From NCBI RefSeq assembly GCF_024679095.1, contig NC_066571.1, positions 5,924,283 through 5,988,282 of the forward strand: a stretch of 64,000 bases of DNA. Reading direction: 5' to 3'. The translations under genes were made by a program, and so were the position numbers. Below, one piece after another: positions 22,786-34,262 of this stretch. The stretch is from Eriocheir sinensis (Eukaryota > Arthropoda > Malacostraca > Decapoda > Varunidae). Every line of letters begins with the position of its first letter. The stretch's first letter is position 1. The notes beneath the pieces were generated by a model, which was not told the origin of the DNA, did no database searches, and worked only from the letters and a program-made list of their open reading frames with translations.

Positions 22786-23290
22786 ACAAGGCTCTCGTAG
22801 GAATTGTGAGCATTTCCTTGGGTGGTTTAGTGACCCTGTTGATAGTCTGACGAAGCTTCTCTACCATGACAGCGAAAAAAATACTTATGAGAGCGTGATC
22901 AATCTCATTTTCAGCCTTGGGAAAGAGTTATGAGAGGCGGAAACATCTGAGAATACACCTTTTAGACTTCAGAGCGAGTTCGATGTTGTGTTGCTTGTTT
23001 CTTGAACGCGAAAACACTCTTGAGAACGCGATCAGTCTTATTTTCGGTTTTTGGGAAGAGGTTGATGTGACACGAGGCGGAAGGGTCTGAGAATAGCGAC
23101 CTTTTAGACTTTAAGAGTGAGTTCGATGCTCTTTTGTTTGTTTCTTGAACGCGAAAACACTCATGGGAACGCGATCAGTCTTATTTTCGTTTTTTTGGGA
23201 AGAGGTTGATGTGACACGAGGCGGAGGCGTCTGAGAATAGCGACCTTTTAGACTTTAAGAGTGAGTTCGATGCCCTGTTGTTTGTCTCCT
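22786..23290 (-). repeat. M1-derived partial copy and 143-base tandem repeats
   Basis: A partial M1 copy (22787-22960) is followed by repeats that start at about 22960, 23103 and 23246 (TTTTAGACTTYARAGYGAG, TTCGATG). Each contains GAACGCGAAAACACTC and the M1 end GAGGTTGATGTGACACGAGG. The period is about 143 bases. Confidence 0.75.
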
Positions 23291-23369
23291 CGCCTCGTGC
23301 AGAAGTCCGGAGGAAGAGCGAGATCGTAATGACGGAAGTTGTTTGTCGCGAAGTCGATTACCCCCGTTG

Positions 23370-23373
<4 letters not shown>

Positions 23374-23429
<56 letters not shown>

Positions 23430-23499
23430 AGCAACAACAACAACAACAACAACAGCAGCAGCAGCAACAACAACAACAACAACAAGAACAAGAACAACA

Positions 23500-23537
<38 letters not shown>

Positions 23538-23625
23538 TTCCCGCACACACAATTACCTCTCCCTCCCCCCCCCATCCACACACCCTGAGACCGTCCCCTC
23601 CTCCTCCTCCTCCTCCTCCTCTAAC
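23374..23625 (+). repeat. Compound microsatellite: AG, AAC/CAG, AC and TCC
   Basis: AG run 23374-23425, AAC with CAG interruptions 23428-23500, AC run 23503-23530, TCC run 23596-23620. Confidence 0.93.
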
Positions 23626-23874
23626 TTTGCATACGAGGCCCATTTCCCCAATAAGCCCCGCAAGCAACAATAACACGCCCCCACAAAGAAGAAAAAAAAA
23701 TACACCTCACCTTGCTCAATTACCTGCCCGCAAAAGCCAATACATTCTTTACCTTTATTTCGGCCACTTTCTCTTCTCATGTTTCAGCGTCGCGTCGTGG
23801 GCCATATCGACTTTCCCTGCGTGAGTCATCGAAACTAACGTCCGTGTTCTTAAAAGTATCGGCGCCTCAGTCCG

Positions 23875-24060
23875 TCTGTTTGGAAAGCCTCTCGTAGTAG
23901 AAACTGCTGGGGTTTGCAGGGAGTGTTTTGTGAGCCTAGTGATTGTGTTATCCGACTTCTGCATCTTGAAAGGGAAAATCGACCATGAAATCCCGGTTAA
24001 TCTTCTCTGTGACCTTGGAAAATAGACGTTATGGGAGCTCGGTACGGTTAAGAGTATGGA
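23875..24060 (-). mobile_element. Diverged M1 copy
   Basis: Weak ordered similarity to M1 in minus orientation (GCCTCTCGTAGTAG, GAGTGTTTTGTGAGCC, TCTTCTCTGTGACCTTGG, AAGAGTATGG). Confidence 0.4.
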
Positions 24061-24189
24061 CCTAAGGATTAGCCACCAGCTGAGGTCCGGTTCGGGTCCT
24101 ATTGTCCGTCCGTCTGTCTCTCGGCCGCAAGATGGCAACAGTGGTATCGATTCGAAGGCTTCCGCTCGAAACACACAACACTCACTTCA

Positions 24190-24600
24190 CACGGGGCCCA
24201 GGGAGGTTGTTTGGTCCACTTCCTCATACTTCTCACCCTTTTACTCGTGTTTCCCTGTATCTCTCCCTCTCTTCCTCTCCTCCTCGTCATACTTATTGCT
24301 TCCTCGCTTATGTTAACACTTCAGACGGCGCCCAGGGAGGTTGTTTGATTCACTTCCTCACACTTCTCACCCTTTCACTCTCGTTTCCCTGTATCTCTCC
24401 CTCTCTTCCCCTCCTCCTCGTCATACTTATTGCTTCCTCGCTTATGTTAACACTTACACGGCGCCCAGGGAGGTTGTTTGGTCCACTTCCTCACACTTCT
24501 CACCCTTTCACTCTCATTTATCTATCATTCTTACTCCTCCTCCTCTTCCTCATTCTTTCCTTTCTCGCTTATATTCACACTTAACACGTCCCCATATTTC
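24190..24600 (+). repeat. Tandem array, three units of about 134 bases
   Basis: Units begin with GGCGCCCAGGGAGGTTGTTT near 24196, 24330 and 24463. They continue as CT-rich sequence with CACTTCCTCACACTTCTCAC and ATTGCTTCCTCGCTTATGTT. Overlapping frames share these repeats and are not genes. Confidence 0.88.
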
Positions 24601-24924
24601 TCACTCTTACACTCTCGTTCCTCACTCTCGTTTCTCTGTAATGATATCTTCCTCACTTTCCTTCTTCCTCCTCCTCACTCCTTCCTCACTCATACTCCAC
24701 ACTACGGACAAGGACTGGGGTGTACCTTCTCATGTCCCTCACACTTCTTCCTTGCCCATCTAACATGTTTCTCACCCAATTCTTCACTTTTACTTATCAA
24801 TATTTTTCAGTCGCATGTCCCTCCCTCACCCTCCCTCTCCGCCCTTCATTAATTTCTCAGCCCACGGATACATGATTGATGGCACACCTTTTTCTGCATT
24901 CTCTCTCTTGCACTTCACACCAAT
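24601..24924. repeat. Pyrimidine-rich continuation of the array
   Basis: TCTC/CTTCCTC-rich sequence resembling decayed units of the preceding array. Nothing coding. Confidence 0.45.
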
Positions 24925-25110
24925 GTTGCCAGATTGTCGTACTCAGCCTCCCATGTTTGCCGATTTCCGACCCAAAAACTACCTCCTTGACCCCAATAAC
25001 TGCCTTCATATATAGTTATCGTTAAAATGGTTAGTTACTGGTGTTTTCTGGCGATAGCTATGGCTCAGAAACCGGTAAATACGAGGCTCTGAGTACGATA
25101 ATATGGCAAC
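24925..25110. mobile_element. M2 inverted-repeat element, copy 2 (most complete)
   Basis: The left end is GTTGCCAGATTGTCGTACTC and the right end, reverse-complemented, is GTTGCCATATTATCGTACTC. These are 20-base inverted repeats with three mismatches. The element is 186 bases, noncoding, and homologous internally to 9971-10139 and 35721-36273. Confidence 0.85.
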
Positions 25111-26560
25111 TTTGCTTCACACCCACACCACCCTCAGGGACTTCGGAACACCACTCTTTGCTTATAACCTTCTCCTTCCGTTCCTCTCTTTCACTCTTTA
25201 TATTGGAAATGTGGCACACTTCATACGTCACCCATGTCTCATATTTACGTCACACCCTTATCTTTCATTATATATTTCTCTTCGTCTTCTTTTCTTCTCT
25301 GTTTCACTTTGTATACAGGATATGTTGCACAGCTCATCCTTAGCTTCTTCCCCATTCTTATTTCACATTCTTTATCTTCCGTCATCCGCTAAGTTCTTCC
25401 TAACACTGTATATCTCTCTTACTTGATAGGTGTTCATTTATATACCACTCCTCCTCATCCTTATACTTCTAACCCCTTTTCCTCCTCATTCTCACTCCAC
25501 CCGTCCACTCCGCTAAGTCCTCCTTCTTCACTCTATATTTCTCTCTTCCTCGACATGTGTTCATTTTTACAGCATACTTCCTCCTCCTTCTTCTCTCCTT
25601 TCTCTCTCCATTTAATCTTACTTCATCTCCTTCATCCTCCATCTTTCATTCCACCTTCTTGCAAGACAAACAGGCCCATGAGGGAAGGCACACAGCACGC
25701 CTCTTCTCACCTTCTCGCCTTCACCTTCAGGCTCTCCAGACACCGCGCGAGGAATATGAAACTCAGCCCCCTGCCTTACCTGACCCTCCCCCTCACCTTG
25801 TCCCCTCGCCTCCTATTGATATTAGAGAACAAACATACATATCACGCGAGGAATGCAGGTTATGTGCCCACACCATCTTCCTTCCTCAGTTTCAACGTCC
25901 CTAGACTTCACCAAAGGGATATGAATCGCCCTCCACTTGCACCTCTCTCCCTCACCTCCCCTTTGTCAGATATTACGTAACAAACAGACAGACAGACGCT
26001 TTAGACAAGGACTATAGCCAGTGTCCGCTACCCTCCTTCCTTCCTCACCCTCAACCTCTCCAGACTTCACACAAGGATTAGGGTATGAGGCACCATCCAT
26101 CGTCACCCCTTTCCCTCACCTCTCTCTCACCCCTCGCCTGATATAACGTAACAAACATGCAGACGTACTAGAGAAGGGACACAACACACGTCTACTCATT
26201 TTCCTCACCTTCAACCTCCCCAGAAACCACACAAGGAATAGGAGACACCCTTCAGTATCCTCTCTCTCCCTCATCTTCCCAACAGACAAACATAGAAAAC
26301 AACACATGCCTCTTCATAGTCCTCACCTTCAACCTCTTCAGACACCACACAAGGAGTAGGAAACAGCCTTCACTTTCCCCTCTTTCCCTCACCTTCCCTT
26401 CGCCAGCTATAACGAAACAGACAAACATAGAAAACAACACAAGCCTTCTCTTCTCCCTCATCTTCAACCTCTTCAAACATCACACAAGAAATAGGAAACG
26501 CCCCCATTACCCCGTTCCTTCATCCCCTCCCCTCACCTCTCCCTCACTCCTTGCCTCTAA
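25111..26560 (+). repeat. Pyrimidine-rich DNA with a degenerate satellite array (25670-26560)
   Basis: From about 25670, units contain TTCAACCTCTYCAGACWYCAC and ACAAGGARTAGG, near 25727, 25890, 26050, 26210, 26328 and 26464. Spacing is about 118-165 bases. AACAAACATACA/GACAAACATAGAAAACAACA segments recur between them. Decay is strong, so the array is old. Confidence 0.7.
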
Positions 26561-26690
26561 AGACCTCCGGGACATACAGAGGGCATATGGACCGTACCTC
26601 TTCGTCCCTTTGCACTTGCTCTTCACGCCTCAATCCTCCACTAAGCCTGTCCTCCCCTGGCAATACAAAAGGAATATGGAACACGTCCTC

Positions 26691-26735
26691 TCTCTCTCTC
26701 TCTCTCTCCCTCTCTCTCTCTCTCCCTCACCTCCC
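26691..26735 (+). repeat. (CT)n microsatellite
   Basis: A CT run of about 45 bases with one or two interruptions, followed by CCCTGACCTCCT-rich repeats to 26930. Confidence 0.9.
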
Positions 26736-27027
26736 TTCCCTCTCTGCCTCGCCCCTGACCTCCTCTCTTCCTCTCCTCCTCTACGCTCAACGCACATCAG
26801 ACTCAGATATGAAATACTTGTCATCAACCCCCTGACCCTCCCTCCTGAACCCCCTGACCCCTCCCCTGACCTCCTGACCTCTTTTGACCTCCTTCCTCGT
26901 CCCCCTGATCTGATCCCTGCCCTTCACCATTCGGGACCGGAAACATGGAATACCTCTCGTCAACCAATCTAACCTAATCAGAATCGACTGCAAATTGACC
27001 TCTCTTTCGGCCACCTCTTTTGATTTT

Positions 27028-27125
27028 TTTTTGTAGGAGCAGCGAGTAGCGGGCTTTTTTTTATTGTTTCCTTTTTTTGTGCCCTTGAGCTGTCTCCTTT
27101 GTTGTAAAAAAAGAAGAAAAAAAAA
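27028..27125 (+). mobile_element. M3 dispersed repeat copy
   Basis: TGTAGGAGCAGCGAGTAGCG followed by a T-rich block, GTGCCCTTGAGCTGTCTCC and an A-rich end. It is the clearest copy of the family seen at 17537 and 40685. Confidence 0.65.
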
Positions 27126-27870
27126 AAAACGTAACCAGGTCTAACGAATCGAACTTTATCTAACCAAACCAAACCAACACAAACAACAGTAAACCAAAGG
27201 GTCCAACACAACCAAAAAGAAGTGTGACAACCATCGCAACCCAAAGCAACCAAACGCAATTTCATCTAGCTAAAGAAATTCAAACGTAAAGCCTAAAGCG
27301 AATCAACACAAAAAACAATAAACCTAACAGAGCTCAAAACAACCAAAAACAAACCTGACTTAAACCATCCCAACCCAACGCAACCAAACCAAATCTAATC
27401 TAACTCAGCCAACCTAACCCAACTTAACCTAACTCACCTCAAGACCGCCTGGAACTAAATAGAATAAGCCAGACGTAACCAAACCAACCCAACCTAACTT
27501 GACCTAACTTCCCCCAAGACCACCTCTAACTCAACCAAAGAAAGCATGACCTAACCAAACCTACCCAACCTAACTTGACCTAACCAAACCCAATGTAATC
27601 TAACTTAACCAATCTAACTCAACTGGACCTAACTCACCTTAAGACCGCCTGGAACTCAATAAAATAAGCAAGACCTAGCCGACCCAACCCAACCTAACTT
27701 AACCTAACTTCACCCAAGACCAACTTTAACTTAGCGAAAGAAAGCAAGACCTACCCGACCCAACCCAACCTAACTTAACCTAACTTCCCCCAAGACCAAC
27801 TTTAACTATCAGAGCCGGAGCTAACCAAGAACAACCCAACTTGACCTAACTCACCTCAAAATCACTAGCT
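27126..27870 (+). repeat. AACCTAA-type pentamer-derived repeat with a higher-order unit
   Basis: About 740 bases are dominated by AACCTAACTTAACCTAACT-like sequence. This resembles degenerate copies of the arthropod telomere complement CCTAA. Within it a longer unit (AAGACCGCCTGGAACTMAAT near 27441 and 27640; CAAGACCAMCTYTAACT near 27510, 27715 and 27790) recurs. Confidence 0.8.
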
Positions 27871-28160
27871 CGACCTCCTTCACCCTCCCTCCCTTCACCC
27901 TCCTCCTCTTAACTCACTTTTACCGTCAGCTACTCCCGTCAGCCACACCAAAGTAGATAATTCCTTCTTTCTTGATTAAAAATACGTTGAGGACGGCGGT
28001 GGAGGTTAGCAGCGGTGGGTGGGTACGAAGGGATAAAGAAGGGCGGCCGTGAAGGGAATAGATTAAACTCTTAACTCCGTGATGTGGGTTCGTGAAAATA
28101 TCCGCTGGTTCGCCTCTGGATGTGGTCTAATATATGGTCGTATTCTTAAACATTTCAGCA
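27871..28160. other. Spacer, no recognised content
   Basis: Short CT-rich patch, then unremarkable sequence. The last 30 bases look like an M1 end (GTCGTATTCTTAAACATTTC). Confidence 0.3.
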
Positions 28161-29109
28161 GACACAGCACAGGAAAATTATTGAAAAGCGTGGCCCAATG
28201 GGAAAAGGAACACTGAAAGGGCAATGAAAGAATAACAGCTCTAAAAATACATGTGGACTGAGGGAGGAGTGAAGGGTTAGAAGTTCACTGATGTACCACG
28301 CGTTGAGAGGCAGAAATACTTGAAATAAAACACATAAGGTCATATTCTGAAACATTTCTGCTCTCTGACATACATTTTTGACAAGGCTTTCGTAGGAGTT
28401 CGGGGCATACCCAGAGGTAGTTTTATGACCCATCTGTTAGTATGACCCTTCTTCTGTACCATGAACTTAAAAAAATACCCGAATGATCTAGTTTTTGGCC
28501 TTTGGAAGTGGTTGATGTGAGGGGCAGAAGCGTTTGACAATACCGATCTTATATATGGTGGTAATCTCAGACGTTTCCACATCTCACATCAATCATTTTC
28601 AAAACCCGAGAAGGAGATTAATCCATTTCTCATGAACGTTTTCTTAGACTCATGATACAGAGGAAGGTTCAAGTTACCACCAGAACTATAAGACTATCCC
28701 TGGAAATACCTAAAACGCCTACGAAACCCTTGTCAAAGATGTATGTCAGGGGGCAGGAATGTTTCAGAATATGACCTTATGTGTTTTATTTCAAGTGTTT
28801 CTGCTTCGTTCTATATTCCTTTTCTTTTTCCGTTATATTTCCTTTCCCTCATTCTTGTTCTTCTTTGTTTCCTTTTCTCTTTACTTCTTCTATTCTCCTT
28901 TTCTTCCTCCATGTTACTCTCATTTTCTCATATTTGTTCATCTTTTTTCTTTCTTTTTCTCTTATCTTGGCTCTCAACGCGTGGTACATCAGTGGACTTC
29001 CAACCCCTCACTTCTCCCTCAGTCCACATGTATTTTTTGAGCCGTTATCCTTTCATTGCCCTTTCAGTGTTCCTTTCCCCATAGGGTCACGCTTTCCAAT
29101 AACTTTCCT
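28161..29109. repeat. Large imperfect inverted repeat centred near 28556
   Basis: The left arm 28161-28555 is the reverse complement, at high identity, of the right arm 28557-29109 once a 166-base pyrimidine-rich insertion (28805-28970) in the right arm is removed. The inner halves are M1 elements in opposite orientation (28339-28555 minus, 28557-28773 plus). The outer halves share TGTGTTTTATTTCAAGT, CTCTCAACGCGTGGTACATC and TTCATTGCCCTTTCAGTGTT. Confidence 0.85.
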
Positions 29110-30105
29110 GTGTTGTGTTCGCCTCGGCCCCTCAATGCACTTCCAACCCTCACTCTCTAACTTTTCATCCCTCACTCCGATAAGCCACATGTATTTCCAG
29201 TTTTGTTTTAATTTCAGTGCCCCCTCAGCGTCCACTGCCCCATAGATTTGCGTTCTTCATAACAATCTGATGTGTTTGCCTCGGTCCCTCATTGCACTTC
29301 CAACCCTCAACCCTTACAACATTTTCATCCCTCACTCCACATGCATTTTCGTTTTTTGTTTTAGTTTCATCTCCCGTTCAGTCCCTTTTCCCATAGGTTC
29401 ATGATCTTTCCAGTGCTGTGTCGGTCTCGGTCTCTCAATGCACTTCCAACCCTCAACCCTTACACTCAACCTTTTCATCCCTCACCCCGTCAGTCAACAT
29501 GCATCTTCACTTTTGTTTTAATCTCATCTCCTCTTCAGTCCCTTTTCCAATTAGGTTCGCGCTCTTCAAAACTTTCCAGTGCTGTGTCTACCTCGGTCCC
29601 TCAATGTACTTAAAACCCTCAACCCTTACACTCAACATTTCCATCCCTCACTCGATATGCATTTTCGCTTTTGTTTTAAGTTCATCGCCCCTTCAATGCC
29701 TCTTTTCCCTATAGGTTTAAGCTTTTCAAAACCTTCCTGTGTTGTGTCTGCCTCGGTTCATCATACACTTTCAACCCCTCACACTCAACATTTTCATCCC
29801 TCACTAAGTTAAGCTACATGTATTTTCATTTTTAGTTTTAATTTCGTCTCCCCTTCAACCCCTTTTCCCATAGGTTCACGATCTTTCCAGTGTTGTGTCT
29901 GCCTCGGTTCATCATACACTTTCAACCCCTCACACTCAACATTTTCATCCCTCACCAAGTTAAGCTACATGTATTTTCATTTTTAGTTTTAATTTCGTCC
30001 CCCTTCAGCCTCTTTTCCCTTAGGTCTACGCTTTTCATTAATTTTCCATTGCTGTGAATTTCCCTCAGTCTCTCAATGCACCTCCAACCCTCAACCTATA
30101 CACAT
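28980..30105 (+). repeat. Degenerate satellite array, about seven units of 145-168 bases
   Basis: Units start CCTCGGTCCCTCAATGCACT or variants at about 29111, 29279, 29424, 29591, 29752, 29902 and 30062, with a partial unit at 28985. Each contains CATTTTCATCCCTCACT, ACATGTATTTTCATTTT and CCCTTTTCCCATAGGTTCAC. One unit is present in inverted form in the left arm of the palindrome at 28161-28335. Confidence 0.88.
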
Positions 30106-30285
30106 GATAAGGCGTTCGAAAAAGTTGTGTATGTATTTCCATGGTTAGTTTTATGAGCCTAAGGGTAAGTCTGCCAAGGTTTCTGCACCATGAACGTGGA
30201 AAACACTCCTGAGAACCTGACTAATCTTCTCTGTGGCCTTTGGAAATAATTGATGTAGGAGCCGTAAGGGTCTGGGAATACACAC
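30106..30285 (-). mobile_element. M1 element copy (minus orientation)
   Basis: TTTCCATGGTTAGTTTTATG, TCTGCACCATGAACGTGG, TTCTCTGTGGCCTTTGGAAA and TTGATGTAGGAGCCG in the M1 order. The left end is eroded. Confidence 0.65.
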
Positions 30286-30324
30286 ACCAGTCAGACCTCA
30301 CCGCCACACGTATCGACACTGCCA

Positions 30325-30690
30325 CGCACTCCTCCTCCTCCTTCTCCTCCTCCTCCTTCTTCTCTTTCTCTTTCTCTTTTTTTCATTCTCTTTCACTTTC
30401 TCTTCCTCTTCCTCTTTCTCCTCCTCCTCCTCCTTCTTCTCTTTCTCTTTCTCTTTTTTTCATTCTCTTTCTCTTTCTTTTTCTTTTTCTCTTCCTCTTC
30501 CTCTTTCTCCTCCTCCTCCTCCTCCTCTTTCTCATTCTCATTCTCATTCTCTTTCTCTTTCTCTTCCTCTTTCTCTTTCTCTTCCTTCTCCTTTTCCTTT
30601 TCCTCCTCCTCCTCCTCCTCCTCCTCCTCCTCCTCTTCCTCCTCCTCGTCCGCTTCCTCTTTCTCCTCCTCCTCGTACTCCTCCTCCTCA
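30325..30690 (+). repeat. Polypyrimidine tract (CTT/CTC)
   Basis: About 365 bases of almost pure C/T on the plus strand with an internal duplication (TTTTTTTCATTCTCTTTC occurs twice). The Arg/Lys/Glu-rich minus-strand frames are translations of this tract. Confidence 0.92.
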
Positions 30691-30699
30691 CAACGCAAA

Positions 30700-31186
30700 T
30701 ATTCAGCATCGTAAAACCGCTTATGAATACCACCACGAGCGTTCATATATACACGCTTGAGGACGGGTCGTATGCAACAGTTTCGCTATAAAATTGAAAA
30801 ACGGGGCGAACGACAGTCTATCCCCTCGTATACCCTCCCAGCGAAAATTCTCACCATCGTAAAAATCACCAATGAATACCACCACTATATAACATTCTTC
30901 GGTACACATTTCACGACGCCCACACCTTGCAATTTCGCTATAGAGGTGAGGCGTATACCATCTAATATCGTCCCTCTATCTTCTTTTGTCCGCTCCCGTC
31001 TGACTCGTCGTATTTTCCGTCGCCAGCTGTCTTTCTCACCGTAATTACCGAACAGTTATTGCCGGCAGAGAGCGAGAGGGACAAAGAGAGAGGCCATGAC
31101 GGAAAGACAGAACGTGGGCAATGGACGAGATGGGAAAAGTTAAGGAAAAGAATTGAAAGGAACGAACAGGATATTTATTTATTTTT

Positions 31187-31190
<4 letters not shown>
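30700..31190. other. Spacer with a diverged duplication
   Basis: CATCGTAAAAMCRC followed by TGAATACCACCAC occurs near 30708 and 30862, about 150 bases apart. No gene is supported. Confidence 0.4.
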
Positions 31191-31192
<2 letters not shown>

Positions 31193-31222
<30 letters not shown>

Positions 31223-31640
31223 TTTTTGTGTGTGTGTGTGTTTCAACGTTCATGGCGGTGGATTTTAAAGTTTCTCCTCTTCCACTTTGATTCGTCTTTC
31301 TTCCACTTAGCTTCTTCCACCCCCGGCTCGTTGATAAGACAAACACGACTCTCCAGGTCACTAAAGTATGTGTTGAAGTTACAGAAGAAATTAAAACGGC
31401 AGATATCAACCATTTGTCTTAACTATTTATCAACGTCTCACTTTTAACTGCAGCGTCATCCCATTCCATTCCTTTCCTTTCCTTTCCTTTCCTTTCCTTC
31501 ACTTCACTTCACTTCCCTTCCCTTCCCTTCCCTTCCCTTCCCTTCCCATCCCTTTCCTTTCCTTTCCTTTCCTTTCCTTCACTTCCCTTCCCTTCCCTTC
31601 CCTTCCCTTCCCTTCCCTTCCCTTCATTTCATTTCACTTC
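31193..31640 (+). repeat. (TTA)n and (CCTTT)/(CCCTT)n arrays
   Basis: A TTA run at 31193-31222. CCTTT and CCCTT pentamers at 31475-31625 alternate in two blocks of the same order, suggesting duplication of a pentamer block. Confidence 0.9.
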
Positions 31641-31740
31641 ACATTACATTATATTGCATCACGTCACACCATCCACCTCTGTCATGGCTAATTTGCAACA
31701 CTACACCCACATTACGAGAGAGAAATGCAACACTGCTCTC

Positions 31741-31741
<1 letters not shown>

Positions 31742-31823
<82 letters not shown>
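31742..31823 (+). repeat. (AC)n microsatellite, about 82 bases
   Basis: A pure AC run. Confidence 0.97.
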
Positions 31824-31824
<1 letters not shown>

Positions 31825-31879
31825 ATGACATCAACGAAAAAACAAATGGCAGCTTTTAACTCCATTCTGACACACTATC

Positions 31880-32400
31880 TCAACACCACTCATCACCATT
31901 ATCACCATCACCATCACCAAAACAATGACATTAATAGGTACATCACTTTCCAACATCAGTCCTGTCACCGCTACAAGGTCACCATCACCTTCATCACCAT
32001 TCCTACGCATTCGGGTCACAAAATCATCACCACGTCCACCTCACTATCATTCCATCACTGTCACCACCACTATCACCATCATCACCATTTCAATACACTC
32101 GGGTCACATCATCACCACCACCACCACCACCACCTCGGCAACATTACCATGCACCACGCCTTCATTATCATAATCATATCACCTCACCACCACCTCCCCC
32201 ATCTCCACCACCACCTCCGTCACCACCTGCATATCACCAGTTCTCTTAACGTCCACCACCACCACAGTTGTCAGCACTAAAACCAGACAACCACCACCAC
32301 TTTCATCACCTCCATTAACACCACCACCACCACCACTACTACTACCACCGTCACCACCACCAGTATCATCACCAATACCATCACCACCACCACCACTATT
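31880..32400 (+). repeat. Degenerate CAC/CAT trinucleotide domain
   Basis: ATCACCAT/CACCACCAC-rich sequence throughout. A segment with TCGGGTCACA and ATCATCACCAC recurs at 32010 and 32100. Histidine-rich frames are artefacts. Confidence 0.88.
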
Positions 32401-32441
32401 GCCGCTACAAACAACAATACTATCAGTTATCACCACTACAA

Positions 32442-32443
<2 letters not shown>

Positions 32444-32528
<85 letters not shown>

Positions 32529-32607
32529 GTGGACACATCAATTAAAAACGTCACCTGACCTGAACATACTTTGATTCAACTCTTCCTTGATTGCCTTCGG
32601 TTATAAT

Positions 32608-32660
<53 letters not shown>
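32444..32660 (+). repeat. Two (CT)n microsatellites
   Basis: CT runs at 32444-32526 and 32612-32660, separated by 85 bases of non-repetitive sequence. A short GGA run follows at 32731-32757. Confidence 0.95.
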
Positions 32661-32664
<4 letters not shown>

Positions 32665-32849
32665 CACTACCGTTCCCAGAAAGCACCAATGATTCGTTCT
32701 TTCTCTCCATTCTGGCAAGAGAAATATGAAGAGGAGGAGGAGGAGGAGGAGGAGGAGATGGCGTTACGATTGGAGGTGATGTGGAAGTGATGGTGAGGAT
32801 GTCAGATGTTGGAGGAAATTTTAAGGCGGAATGTGTGTGGGAGAAACAT

Positions 32850-33690
32850 GAAAACGGCGGAGCAGGCAACTTAGACTCAATTGGTTTATATCGAGGTTTC
32901 CTGCTCTTGTGATTTAATCTATCCGTCACACGCTTCAGTGGCCGGCGGATGAGATTAAAGCACTTGCTGAACGTGCGGACGGGAACGTTTAATTCAATCC
33001 AGCTGCGACAAACTAACTTTTTAAGGAGATTTATTACTTTTGCACTAACTTTATCTGCAGGAAGGTTGTTTCAGTGGCGGATGACTCGAGTCGCGAAAAA
33101 TAACCCTCCTGTTGGTGTTTGTGCTGAATCGTCTCTTTAGCTCTAGGGTTAGTTTTGAGCTTAAAAATAACTTGGAGTGACTGATGATAATGAGTTAGTC
33201 TAGGTCCTTGAAGACAGGTATCAAATCCTCCCGCAGTCTTCCTTTTTCTAGCGTGAAGAGTGGATGCGTTTCTTGAGTCGTTCTCCATCCGTCTCTGCCC
33301 TCTACGATGTCATAATCTTCGTGGCACGCTGCTGAAATCTCTCCAGCAATTCATATCCTTGTAATTAGGTGACCAGGACTGAACTGCATATTCCAGGTGA
33401 AGCCTTACCAAAAAATATAAAAAAATAACATTACTCGTGGCGTATTACACTCAAAAGTTCCTCGCTAAGAATACGATAATAGTATTAGCTTTTTACAGGC
33501 AGACTTACAGTTCTTTGTATACCTCTGTTCACTGCTAATAACAACTTCAAGGTCTGATTCCCTTATATAAGACCTGGAGAGGCTTCCCCTTCATGTTAAA
33601 TGTATGGCTGCTATTTTTGTCAAGGGTGAAGGACACTTGCCACATTTCTGACCACTGAATAATCCGGTCAAGGCCTTTGTGGATGACGAT
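32850..33690 (-). mobile_element. CR1-like retrotransposon 3' fragment, strongly decayed
   Basis: The reverse complement contains the landmarks of the family ORF2 C-terminal region in order, in broken frames. These are a stretch equivalent to LEYAVQFWSP (TGGAATATGCAGTTCAGTCC), the QRFQQ/RATKIM-like segment, the EKGRL-like segment and the SFKNKVDQ-like end. It is interrupted by A/T-rich insertions near 33410-33430. Confidence 0.7.
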
Positions 33691-33815
33691 GATGATGAGG
33701 GGGAGAAAGAAGGAGAGAGAGGGAGAGGTAAAACAAATGAAGGAACGAAGGTAGGAAGCATGAAAAGACAATAGGGGAGGAAGAAAGAAATTAAAAAAAG
33801 AATAAGCATCGTCGC

Positions 33816-34262
33816 TTGGTGGGATCCTTGTCTTATTTTTCAAAATTATGTCTAATATCAACCACCCACTGCCCTGCACGTCGTTTGCCTGCTCTCTCAC
33901 AACCATCGCGTGCTACACGACACTCCTTGGGGCTAAATGACCGTTCCTTGTCTGTCGACCGATGTAATACTTCACAATTTTCCGGGTGTTTCATCCCAGC
34001 GACCGTCAAACTGTGCAATACACTTCCTAATGCGATTATTAATTCTAGTAATTGTGAAACATTTAGAATACATGTGAATGCCTTTCTTCTCTCTTAGCTC
34101 GCTACCTACTAGATTTTTCCCCATCTTCCTATTCTTTGCTTTCTCCTTCATTCTGTATTTCCCGATATCGGTGAAGTGTCGCCCGCTGGGCCTTTTGGCT
34201 TATAGAATTCGTGCTTTCCGGGGGGTCACCTTTATTGATTCACATAATAATAATAATAATAA
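33816..34262 (+). mobile_element. Non-LTR retrotransposon 3' terminus (second lineage)
   Basis: Plus-strand translation contains SGCFIPATVKLCNTLPNAI and ends in FRIHVNAFLLS plus a stop at about 34097. This is the F-x-P-x-T-x-x-L-W-N-x-LP tail motif of many non-LTR ORF2 proteins. The 3' UTR holds GTGTCGCCCGCTGGGCCTTT and an AAT tail (34246-34262). It differs from the octamer-tailed CR1 copies. Confidence 0.65.

Noticed and set aside
24102..25980. Several overlapping plus-strand frames of 100-185 codons
   Set aside because: They follow CT-rich tandem units in different frames and shift with each unit.
27126..27870. True telomere or chromosome end
   Set aside because: The repeats are degenerate and flanked on both sides by ordinary interstitial sequence.
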